In this document: positions 17,377 through 25,215 of the stretch, in pieces
Layout: each line of letters opens with the position of its first letter
How positions within the stretch are numbered: position 1 is the first letter of the stretch
Source: Paenibacillus sp. FSL R7-0204
GTDB lineage: Bacteria; Bacillota; Bacilli; Paenibacillales; Paenibacillaceae
Assembly (NCBI RefSeq): GCF_038002225.1
Contig: NZ_JBBOCA010000001.1
Location: 248,001 to 312,000 of the forward strand
DNA: 64,000 nt
Direction of reading: 5' to 3'
Notes under the pieces: generated by a model
What the model was told of the DNA's origin: nothing
The model's input: only the letters and a program-made list of their open reading frames with translations
Database searches by the model: none
Position numbers and translations under genes: made by a program

Positions 17377-19959
17377 TTGAACTTGAAGTCGAAAAGAAAG
17401 CTGTTGTCTGTTACGGCAGGTCTGGTACTCCTCACGAATTCTATCGCGGTACATCCTGCAGAGGCGGCCACGGGTAATTCATTAACTGAGCTGCCAGCTG
17501 CTCCGGCTTGGGGACATTTCGTAGATACTTATAAGAATAACACACCTGTGAATACGGCGGTGTATTCCAATCCCTCGATCGGCGTTCTCTCCGGCTTCCT
17601 GGATCTCTGGACACCGGGCGCCACCTGGGATACCGGAACGAAGCTGAACAGCAGTGTGCTGGATTACAACATTCAGTATGTGGCGGATCTGTCTAAGACC
17701 CGTACTCCGGCAGAGGAGGAGGCAGCGTATTACGATGACCGGCGGAACCAGACCTATGGAGCGGCTGACGGCCTTGGACCATTATCTGAGGTGTACCGTA
17801 CGATGTCAGGGACCTTCACGACCATTAACAGCATTCCAGATGATGCGACTTCCGTGAAATATAGTGACGGTAATGACAGCAACAAGGCCGGTGATTCCAA
17901 TTCAAGCTTGGGCAAAATGGTAGACCTGATCGGAATCATCCGCGGCAATTATGCTTCAACCAGCCAGGCCAAGAACTTCTACAGCTACAAGCGTCCGTTC
18001 CGCTGGAAGGATACCTCTGTCATCGTACCGACACTGGTGCCGGCGATGAGCAAGACGCCTGCCACAGACGGCGGCTTCCCGAGCGGACATACCAACGCTT
18101 CCTATCTGGCGGCCCTGGCTCTGGCGTACTCCGTACCTGAGCGCTTCCAGGAGCTGATGACCCGGGCCTCGGAGATGGGCAACAACCGTGTCGTCGCCGG
18201 GATGCACTCACCGCTGGATGTTATGGGCGGACGAGTGACGGCAATGGCTTTCGCAGCAGGTGCGCTGACAGACCCGGATAATGCGGCATTGAAGCAGGCG
18301 GCCTACACTCAGGCTCATGAGGTGCTGCTCACACAGACGGGTACCGCAGAAGACCGGTTCACGGATTATGCGAAGAATAAGGCCCAGTATACCCAGCGGC
18401 TGACCTACGGCTTCCCTCAGATTCACTCCACGACTGTGCCTGCTGTTGCTCCTAAGGGAGCGGAGGTCTTGCTGGAGACCCGCCTGCCTTACCTGACTGC
18501 GGATCAGCGTAGAGCAGTTCTCGTAACAACGGCACTCCCTTCCGGTTATCCACTGTTGGATGATCCCGAAGGCTGGGGACGATTGAACCTGTTCGCCGCT
18601 GCTGACGGGTACGGTGCATTCGCTGAGCCTGTAACGGTAGCGATGGACGCTGCGAAGGGCGGCTTCCATGCCGCAGACCGCTGGCGCAATGATATCTCCG
18701 GGACGGGCGGACTGACCAAGGAGGGTACAGGCACGCTTAAGCTCGCGGGCAGCAACACGTATTCCGGCGGTACTGAAGTGAACGCGGGTGTCCTGGAAGG
18801 AGACACGGCAACAGCCTTCGGCAAAGGGAATGTGACGAATACCGGCGGTTCTGTAGTTGAGAACGTCTACGGTAAAATAGTGATCGGCGGCAGCTTCACC
18901 CAAGCCTCCGAAGGTACGCTTGTCCTGGGCCTTACCGGAGCAGACGATATCCTTGAAGTTGAGGGTGCCCTGAAGGTTGACGGGAAGCTGAAGGTGAACT
19001 TCGCGAACAGCTACGTTCCAGGCAGCGGCCTGATTCCGCTCATTACGCATGGCGTCAGCCAGCGCAGCGGGCAGTTTGCTTCCGTGCAGGTTGAAGGATT
19101 GCCAAGCAAATATAACGCCCAGGTCGTCTACCTGAGCGATCAGATCGCGCTTAGTATTACAGATACGACAAGCGGAGGAACTGGCGGCGGTAATCCGGGC
19201 GGAACGCCGGGTACTCCGGCTGGAAATACCGGCACGGTACCAGGGACTGCCGGCACCACTCCAGGGAATGGAAGCACTACTCCTGCTGAACCGGAAAAAC
19301 AGCCACAGAGCGGCGTTAATCCGTTCCAATCCGGAGTGGTGAGCCGCGAGACAGTATACAAGACCGTGACTGAAGCTATTGCGGCTTCGAAGAATGAGAG
19401 CATCAGCTTCAAGGATACCGCAGGCCACTGGGGCAGCAGCACCATCGCTACAGCCGTGAAGCTGCAGATCATCAGCGGCTATGCGGACGGCACCTTCCGT
19501 CCGGATGCACCGGTGACCAGAGCTGAATTCGCAGCGATGATCGCCCGCTCCTTCGGGATAGGCACTACATCGGAGGCCTCTAAATTTGGGGATACAGCCT
19601 CCAATTGGGCGGCTGGCTATATCGGTGCCTTGGCGGACAAAGGCATCGTAACCGGCTACGCAGACGGCAGCTTCAAGCCAGGGGCGACCATTACCCGAGC
19701 TGAGATGGTCACGATTATCGGCCGTGTGCTGAATCTCGGTGCGCTTCAGACTGGCACCCCGGCGAGCTTCACCGATGTCAGCAGCAGCTACTGGGCAGCT
19801 GACGCCATCCGCCAGGCCGCTTCGGCTAATCTGGTGAAGGGCATCTCTGCTTCTGCGTTCGCGCCAAAGAGTCAGGCTACCCGCGCCGAAGCGGTGGCTG
19901 TGATTATCCGCGCGCTGGAGAGCGACAGCTCGGTTAAGGCTTTGATTGCGGGCTTGTAG
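17377..19959 (+). CDS. SLH-anchored PAP2/acid phosphatase with autotransporter-type beta-strand repeat
   Basis: A roughly 860-residue secreted protein. I start it at TTG 17377 (AGGGG 9 bp upstream), which gives a clean signal peptide ending in PAEAA; an upstream frame to 17296 is open but adds a poor leader. The phosphatase domain has the three PAP2 parts: KRPFRW, FPSGHTN and GMHSPLDVMGG. Next comes a GTLKLAGSNTYSGGT segment, a beta-strand repeat usually seen in Gram-negative autotransporters. A Gly/Pro/Thr-rich linker leads to three SLH domains (SGYADGTFRPDAPVTRAEF and two more), which anchor it to the cell wall polymer. It probably releases phosphate outside the cell. Confidence 0.85.
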   Translation: MNLKSKRKLLSVTAGLVLLTNSIAVHPAEAATGNSLTELPAAPAWGHFVDTYKNNTPVNTAVYSNPSIGVLSGFLDLWTPGATWDTGTKLNSSVLDYNIQYVADLSKTRTPAEEEAAYYDDRRNQTYGAADGLGPLSEVYRTMSGTFTTINSIPDDATSVKYSDGNDSNKAGDSNSSLGKMVDLIGIIRGNYASTSQAKNFYSYKRPFRWKDTSVIVPTLVPAMSKTPATDGGFPSGHTNASYLAALALAYSVPERFQELMTRASEMGNNRVVAGMHSPLDVMGGRVTAMAFAAGALTDPDNAALKQAAYTQAHEVLLTQTGTAEDRFTDYAKNKAQYTQRLTYGFPQIHSTTVPAVAPKGAEVLLETRLPYLTADQRRAVLVTTALPSGYPLLDDPEGWGRLNLFAAADGYGAFAEPVTVAMDAAKGGFHAADRWRNDISGTGGLTKEGTGTLKLAGSNTYSGGTEVNAGVLEGDTATAFGKGNVTNTGGSVVENVYGKIVIGGSFTQASEGTLVLGLTGADDILEVEGALKVDGKLKVNFANSYVPGSGLIPLITHGVSQRSGQFASVQVEGLPSKYNAQVVYLSDQIALSITDTTSGGTGGGNPGGTPGTPAGNTGTVPGTAGTTPGNGSTTPAEPEKQPQSGVNPFQSGVVSRETVYKTVTEAIAASKNESISFKDTAGHWGSSTIATAVKLQIISGYADGTFRPDAPVTRAEFAAMIARSFGIGTTSEASKFGDTASNWAAGYIGALADKGIVTGYADGSFKPGATITRAEMVTIIGRVLNLGALQTGTPASFTDVSSSYWAADAIRQAASANLVKGISASAFAPKSQATRAEAVAVIIRALESDSSVKALIAGL

Positions 19960-20033
19960 GCAGCGGGGTTGTTAACTGCAAGTGAGTGAGAGGTAGGCTG
20001 TAAGTAAGAATTCTTATGGATAGAAAGCAGGAA

Positions 20034-20059
20034 GTACAAGCCGTTGGCTTGTGCTTTTT
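20034..20059 (+). terminator. Terminator after SLH phosphatase
   Basis: ACAAGCC / GGCTTGT stem with GTT loop and T run. A close relative of this hairpin also follows both XRE gene copies. Confidence 0.7.
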
Positions 20060-20136
20060 GCTATGTTACAGTCACTTAGCCACTTTGGGTGTCGTTTTGC
20101 GTGCATTCATCACAATGCGGGACAATAAGGGCATAT

Positions 20137-20197
20137 TTGACAAATTCAATCTACAAGTGTAATGTATAGAACAGAGATTGTATCTACACTTGTAGAT
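20137..20197 (+). promoter_or_regulatory. Promoter with two BlaI-type operators
   Basis: TTGACA (20137-20142) and TAATGT 17 bp later form a promoter. Two TACA/TGTA dyads sit on it: ATCTACAAGTGTAATG (20149-20164), between and on the -10, and the near-perfect palindrome ATCTACACTTGTAGAT (20182-20197), just downstream of the start. This matches how BlaI/MecI repressors bind their own promoters. Confidence 0.78.
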
Positions 20198-20227
20198 CTA
20201 ATGCCGCCACCACGGAATGGAGCTGTT

Positions 20228-20638
20228 ATGATGAGTACAACGCCGAAGATTTCGGAAGCCGAATGGGAAATTATGAAGATTATCTGGGAGCATCATCCGC
20301 TCACCTCGGAACAAATCACCCGGCTCCTGCCTGCATCTGTGGAATGGAGCGAGCAGACGGTGCGCACCTTCGTCACCCGGCTGCTTAAGAAGAAGGCGAT
20401 AGCGTATGAGAAATCCGGCCGGAGCTATCTCTATTATCCGCTGGTGTCAGAGAATGAGTGTGTCCGGGCCGAGAGCCGCTCTTTCCTGAAGCGCGTATTT
20501 GGCGGGGCTACCCAGTTAATGGTAACCAGCTTCCTGGAGGATGTCGAGCTGTCCAAGCAGGAGATTGAACAACTCGAACAGCTGCTGAGGGAGAAGAAGT
20601 CGCAGGGTACCAGCGGCAACTCAGGTAAGCAGGAATGA
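20228..20638 (+). CDS. BlaI/MecI/CopY family transcriptional repressor
   Basis: A 136-residue repressor. The winged-helix part reads ISEAEWEIMKIIWEHHPL, then SEQTVRTFVTRLLKKKAI as recognition helix, and a helical dimer tail. I choose the ATG pair at 20228/20231; a frame from 20162 is open but would begin inside the promoter and operators. The stop overlaps the start of the BlaR1-like gene. BlaI proteins are cut after activation of the membrane M56 partner, which relieves repression. Confidence 0.87.
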   Translation: MMSTTPKISEAEWEIMKIIWEHHPLTSEQITRLLPASVEWSEQTVRTFVTRLLKKKAIAYEKSGRSYLYYPLVSENECVRAESRSFLKRVFGGATQLMVTSFLEDVELSKQEIEQLEQLLREKKSQGTSGNSGKQE

Positions 20639-22728
20639 ATATGGTCTACGGATGGTTTGCCGGTATCGCGGAACAGACACTGGCGGCAAGCATGGTGATT
20701 CTGGCTGTATTGTTCATTCAATATGTTCTGCGGAGATTCATCAACGCCCGGGTGCGTTACCTCCTGTGGCTGCTTGTTATCGCCCGGCTATTATTGCCTG
20801 CCGTACCGGACAGCCCTGTCAGCATGTTGCATATTCTCGGCAATAGTAAGCATCTCTTAACAACTATCCTGGACAAGGGGCCGGACATCGGGGCTTCTCA
20901 GGGTGAGTATCAGGAGCTTCCGCCGGGAGAGGGAGATCGGGTTACATATCCGGTCAATAACACCGCTCTGAATGTACAGGGGCAGGCAGACACAGTCCGG
21001 CAGAAGGATGGTGCTGTAGCGGATAACCGCAGCTCTGCGCAAGCCGCAGGCTACCCGCTCTGGATGAAGATCGGCACCATGATCTGGCTACTGGGTGCTG
21101 CGTTTATGCTGTTGAATGGACTCCTGTATATCCGGCGGATGCACCGCGAACGCAGACGGCTTAGACGGGTGAATGCCCCGGAGATTCTTAAGGTGGTTCT
21201 TGCTACCAGACGCCAGTTTGGAATCAGGAGAGCGATACCTATCTATACCGGAGGTTCGGCTAACAACCCATATCTGTCAGGACTAACGCGTCCATGGATT
21301 TTTGTCCCGGAGCAAGCTCTGCGGGAACTGGATGCTTCCCGGCTGCGGCACATCCTCGCGCATGAGCTTGCCCACTACAAGCGGAGGGATATGCTATGGA
21401 ACCTGCTAGGGAGCCTAGCCGCAACGATACATTGGTTCAATCCCCTGATGTGGCTGGCGATCCGGCGGATGAAGATCGATAGAGAGGTTGCGTGCGACGC
21501 CTATGTGCTGGAGGTATTGGGAGAAGAGGAGGCAATTGATTACGGGCTTACTCTGGTAGAGTTCCTGAAGCGCTTCTCACGAGTCCGGGAGCGGAGGGGG
21601 CATCTTTATTTCTCTAACCCGCAGCAGCGGCAACAGATCAGGAGAAGAATCAGTATGATTCAATCCTTCAAAAAAGGCTCCTACCGCGTCTCCGCAGCAG
21701 CTGTAATTCTGGTCGCCCTGCTCAGCGTCGTGACGCTAACAGGTGTCTCTGGGGAGCCCGGTGGCTCTGCTGTCACGGAACCTGAGGCCAATTCCGCTGG
21801 CACGCATGCAGAAGTCGTTGCTGCGGGGGAACGCGTAGAAACGGCAACGGAGCAAGGGGAGACACTGGTGCCGTTAACGAGCATAGATGAACAACAGACG
21901 GAGTATGCCATCAGGCATAATCTTCTGGTGCCGATGAATGTGGAGATTGAGCAAGACGGTTACCAGGTCACAGTGACAGGCTTCATGGCAGACAAGAACC
22001 AATTCCTTATCTTCTATACTGCGAAAGTGGACGGCGGTAGGTCACTATTCTCCGGTGATCCTCGTTTTGTAGAATGCATCATTACGGATGGTATTACCGG
22101 CAAGGTGATCAACGGCCGGACCCACGCGCTGGTCAGCAGCAGCAGCCCGGAGCCGCATATTGCATATGCGGTTGCCAGACTTAAGTTCGCGACTCCTTTG
22201 ACGGACCTGCCCTCAAGGATTAAGGTGGAGTTCCATTTGCGCACACTGGCAGCCAATGAGTCCAACATTCAGGAGTCTCCGGCACTCCAGACAACCTTTG
22301 ATGTGAGGTCAAATTACTGGAAGCAAGAGACGCATACCATCACATCGCCAGAAACGCTTAATGTAGCGGGACACAAGATCAGAGTGAAATTACAATTGAC
22401 ACCCTTAACAACCATAGCCACTTTTTATTCAGATGAACCTTTGTTTAAGAATAAGGAATTTATGAAATCATTCCATGAGAAGTACGGTTCTCCATTCCTG
22501 TGGTGGAGCAAGACTGGAACGGAAGACTATAGGCAGCAGCCAGGCACTTCATCAATTACGTTTACAGACTATGAAATGAAGATGGTTACAGAAAGCTATT
22601 ATTTGTTAGATAAGCTGCAATCTCTGCGGCTGGAATTCATGAAGAGTCCGGCGAAACTTACTGGAATGAAGGATCTTGAGCATACATACCAGATGACCTT
22701 TGATGTTCCCGGACAGGATCAGAGCTGA
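20635..22728 (+). CDS. BlaR1/MecR1-like M56 metallopeptidase with non-penicillin-binding sensor
   Basis: A 697-residue membrane protein. Helices lie at about 13-33, 41-58, 145-166 and 352-372. The zinc protease motif HELAH is at 243-247, followed by REVACDAYVLE. The extracellular C-terminus (about 410-697) is not a penicillin-binding domain: no SxxK or KTG motif is visible. Instead it resembles the secreted protein encoded next door (for example DGYQVTVTGFMADK, and NVAGHKIRVKLQLTPLTT against the neighbour's DVAGHKIKVKLELTPFTT). Expected role: sense an external signal, activate the M56 domain and inactivate the BlaI-type repressor. Confidence 0.83.
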   Translation: MNMVYGWFAGIAEQTLAASMVILAVLFIQYVLRRFINARVRYLLWLLVIARLLLPAVPDSPVSMLHILGNSKHLLTTILDKGPDIGASQGEYQELPPGEGDRVTYPVNNTALNVQGQADTVRQKDGAVADNRSSAQAAGYPLWMKIGTMIWLLGAAFMLLNGLLYIRRMHRERRRLRRVNAPEILKVVLATRRQFGIRRAIPIYTGGSANNPYLSGLTRPWIFVPEQALRELDASRLRHILAHELAHYKRRDMLWNLLGSLAATIHWFNPLMWLAIRRMKIDREVACDAYVLEVLGEEEAIDYGLTLVEFLKRFSRVRERRGHLYFSNPQQRQQIRRRISMIQSFKKGSYRVSAAAVILVALLSVVTLTGVSGEPGGSAVTEPEANSAGTHAEVVAAGERVETATEQGETLVPLTSIDEQQTEYAIRHNLLVPMNVEIEQDGYQVTVTGFMADKNQFLIFYTAKVDGGRSLFSGDPRFVECIITDGITGKVINGRTHALVSSSSPEPHIAYAVARLKFATPLTDLPSRIKVEFHLRTLAANESNIQESPALQTTFDVRSNYWKQETHTITSPETLNVAGHKIRVKLQLTPLTTIATFYSDEPLFKNKEFMKSFHEKYGSPFLWWSKTGTEDYRQQPGTSSITFTDYEMKMVTESYYLLDKLQSLRLEFMKSPAKLTGMKDLEHTYQMTFDVPGQDQS

Positions 22729-22770
22729 TCCGGATGAAACAACCAACTTGTATTGAAGGAGAGTGTAGTA

Positions 22771-23976
22771 ATGATTAGTATGAAGCGGGATACAATGGAG
22801 ATTAAACATATGGCACAGACGCATCCAGGACAGGAACAAAAGCAAGGGTCGGCACCAAATAAACGGCGGTCCTCCAGGAACCGGCTATCTACCGCCATCG
22901 TCGCAGTCATGACAACCGCAGCGCTGGTGCTTAGCCCTTTTGCTGTGACAGGTCAAGCTTTGGCCGCCTCGGCAACCGCCGCGAAACCGTCGGCAGCGCT
23001 TGCCCCCTTTGTAAATCCCGAGATTCAGGGTTATCGACAGGTTGAGTATGCCATCAAACACAATCTGGTGCAGCCGCTGAACACAGTCGTCAAAAAAGAC
23101 GGTTACCAGTTGACGGTGAACGGCTTCATCGCAGACAAATATGAGCTGATCATCCTTTTTACAGCCCAAGCCGACAGTAAGAGAGCATTCGTGTTCATGC
23201 CGCCCAAGGGTCATAGTCTCCAATTGTCTGATGCGGTTACGGGCAAGGTCATCAGTGGCAAGAAAATGAATGATGCTTCCATTCAAAGCACTAGTCCGGC
23301 AAAGAAAGATCATATTATGTATGGAATTGCTAAAATTCCGTTAAGCAGTCCATTGACCACGCCGCCCAAAAAAGTAGCCGCACAATTTCAGTTAGGCACC
23401 TTAACCGCCATTGAGCTGAACCAGCTAAAGGCACTGGATGCTGAAATGCTCGCTGCCGCCGAAAAGGCCCGTGCGGACAACCCGGACCAGACCTCATCGT
23501 TCAGCTACAGTCCTGAACTGCTGAAGAAGTATGATGTAATCAAGTCCAACGTGAAGTATAGCCCTGTGCTGAAGGTGGTCTTTGATATCAATCCCAAGGT
23601 CTGGAAGCAGGAGACCCGTACACTGACGCCGGAGGAAACGATTGATGTGGCAGGGCACAAGATTAAAGTAAAGCTGGAATTGACACCGTTCACGACGATA
23701 ACCACACTATCCTCAGACGAAGCATTGTTTAAAAACAGAGAGTTTATGGAGACCTTCTATATGGAATATAATCCATCGCTATTGGTCAAGAACGGAACCG
23801 GTGATTATAAATCGCAAGAGGGAGCTTCTGTCTATACCTATGCAGACCATGAGATGAAAATCGTGTCAGAGAGCTACTTCTTCTTGAATAAACCGCAGTC
23901 GCTTCGCCTGGATTTCACCAATATGAAAGACCGTAAGATTACACAGCAGCTGATTGTTGATATGTCTAAGCAGTAA
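22771..23976 (+). CDS. Secreted or membrane-anchored protein homologous to the neighbouring sensor domain
   Basis: A 401-residue protein starting at ATG 22771 with AAGGAGAG 7 bp upstream. After about 40 charged residues comes a hydrophobic segment with an Ala-rich end (GQALAAS) that looks like a signal peptide or anchor. The rest parallels the C-terminal domain of the upstream M56 protein: EYAIKHNLVQPLN, DGYQLTVNGFIADK, VWKQETRTLTPEETIDVAG and SLRLDF. The fold resembles DUF4179/DUF5643-type extracellular domains, but I cannot assign a function. It is in the same operon, so it may be the sensed partner, a decoy or a ligand-binding adaptor (inference). Confidence 0.75.
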   Translation: MISMKRDTMEIKHMAQTHPGQEQKQGSAPNKRRSSRNRLSTAIVAVMTTAALVLSPFAVTGQALAASATAAKPSAALAPFVNPEIQGYRQVEYAIKHNLVQPLNTVVKKDGYQLTVNGFIADKYELIILFTAQADSKRAFVFMPPKGHSLQLSDAVTGKVISGKKMNDASIQSTSPAKKDHIMYGIAKIPLSSPLTTPPKKVAAQFQLGTLTAIELNQLKALDAEMLAAAEKARADNPDQTSSFSYSPELLKKYDVIKSNVKYSPVLKVVFDINPKVWKQETRTLTPEETIDVAGHKIKVKLELTPFTTITTLSSDEALFKNREFMETFYMEYNPSLLVKNGTGDYKSQEGASVYTYADHEMKIVSESYFFLNKPQSLRLDFTNMKDRKITQQLIVDMSKQ

Positions 23977-24135
23977 ATTACAGGCTATCTGAAGTATCTT
24001 AGGGCCATCCGTGAAGGGTGACTCTTCTTTTGTTGGGTACAGGGTGTGCGGGGAATGTCTTCTAAGCAGGGCATGTTATGGGCAGGGATGTGATAAAATA
24101 CAGGGACATGACAAGATCAGACCGATGGAGGAATT

Positions 24136-24615
24136 ATGTTAATTCAACTGATAAGCGTAGGCAAATTGAAGGAAAAGTATCTGACGCTCGGCATCGCGGA
24201 ATATGCGAAACGGCTCACGCCCTACCTCAAATTCCAGATGATTGAGGTGGCGGATGAGAAGGCCCCTGATAACCTCAGCGACGCGGAGGTTGTTCAGGTT
24301 AAGGAACGCGAGGGGGAGCGTATCCTCGCGCAGATTAAGAGCGAGGCGCATGTCATTGCGCTCGCGATCGACGGCAAGCTCTGGAGCTCCGAGGAGCTTG
24401 CCGCCGAGATCGACCGGCTCGGCACCTACGGGACGAGCCATGTCGTCTTCGTCATCGGAGGCAGCCATGGGCTCTCCGATGAGGTGATGCGCCGCGCCCA
24501 GCAGCGCATGAGCTTCGGCCGCATGACGCTGCCCCATCAGCTCATGCGTCTGGTGCTGGTGGAGCAGGTTTACCGGGCGGTGAAGATTAATCGGGGGGAA
24601 CCGTATCACAAGTAG
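24136..24615 (+). CDS. rlmH: 23S rRNA (pseudouridine1915-N3)-methyltransferase RlmH
   Basis: A 159-residue SPOUT methyltransferase. The knot region [13 protein letters not shown] and the end [17 protein letters not shown]...RGEPYHK are family signatures. It methylates pseudouridine 1915 in helix 69 of 23S rRNA. GGAGGAATT precedes the ATG. In staphylococci the same gene (orfX) is the SCC attachment gene, whose last codons are the att site. Here the same 3' end marks the switch from GC-rich core to AT-rich accessory DNA, and copies of it recur downstream. Confidence 0.95.
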   Translation: MLIQLISVGKLKEKYLTLGIAEYAKRLTPYLKFQMIEVADEKAPDNLSDAEVVQVKEREGERILAQIKSEAHVIALAIDGKLWSSEELAAEIDRLGTYGTSHVVFVIGGSHGLSDEVMRRAQQRMSFGRMTLPHQLMRLVLVEQVYRAVKINRGEPYHK

Positions 24616-24627
24616 GGGCAAGTTTTT
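24592..24627 (+). repeat. rlmH 3' end: primary att-like site (site 0)
   Basis: Codes for RGEPYHK-stop as GAACCGTATCACAAGTAG, followed at once by GGGCAAGTTTTT. The same trailing stretch occurs after sites near 35.17 and 39.23 kb. Role as attachment site is inferred by analogy with SCC elements. Confidence 0.7.
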
Positions 24628-25108
24628 ACTGGTGAAACCGCCAATTTAAGGAGAGGGTTACTCAGAATCCGATCCTAAAAAACCTCATTTGCGAGGGGTG
24701 CTTCTGTTGTATGGGGTATTTTTGGGAGAACTGCTCAGATGGTGAGGCTATAGGCAGCAGCGAACTTTTGCCGAGAGACAACACAAGTCCCTGCATGTTG
24801 AGTTGCTGGTAGGGGAAGTCGTTTTGAATGTGTTAGACTGCAGTACTCATTGTCCATGCTACTTTCGTGGTTTGTCGGTAAGCAAGAGAAAGCAACCTCC
24901 GTCCAAAATGGATAGAGATTACTTTACTATGAATACGGTGGCATAAGATCGGATTAAGCTGCTTGCCTGTTGTACGAAATTCTTTCTCACATGGTGTACA
25001 AGCAGTTAATTAATTATGGTAAAATGAGGATATTCAACTACAAGAGGAAATATAGTTTTTGAATATATATGCTGAATTATGTAATACGATTTTAGCTAGA
25101 GGGTAAAT
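24628..25108. other. Left end of accessory region, no gene recognised
   Basis: About 480 bp after the att-like site. No convincing coding frame or terminator. Sequence becomes AT-rich toward 25.0 kb, which probably holds the promoter for the next genes. Confidence 0.5.
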
Positions 25109-25210
25109 ATGGCTGCTCCTGTACATGAAATTGACGAGTATTTAAGTGTACAAACCCAAAAATCTAGGATTTATGCAACCGGTATTATTAATAATGAAAA
25201 AAAGAGGTGA
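25109..25210 (+). CDS. Small ORF coupled to the SIR2-like gene
   Basis: A 33-residue frame starting at ATG 25109 with TAGAGGG 5 bp upstream. It ends at TGA 25208-25210, inside the ribosome binding site of the next gene (AGAGGTGA), which is an arrangement typical of translational coupling. The product starts MAAPVHEIDEYL and ends in INNEKKR. I do not recognise it. It could be a leader peptide, a small partner protein, or the tail of a lost gene. Confidence 0.45.
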   Translation: MAAPVHEIDEYLSVQTQKSRIYATGIINNEKKR

Positions 25211-25215
25211 CAAGT

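Noticed and set aside
18208..19428. 406-codon minus-strand frame inside the SLH phosphatase gene
   Set aside because: It lies fully opposite a gene with clear domains, has no family signature and no ribosome binding site.
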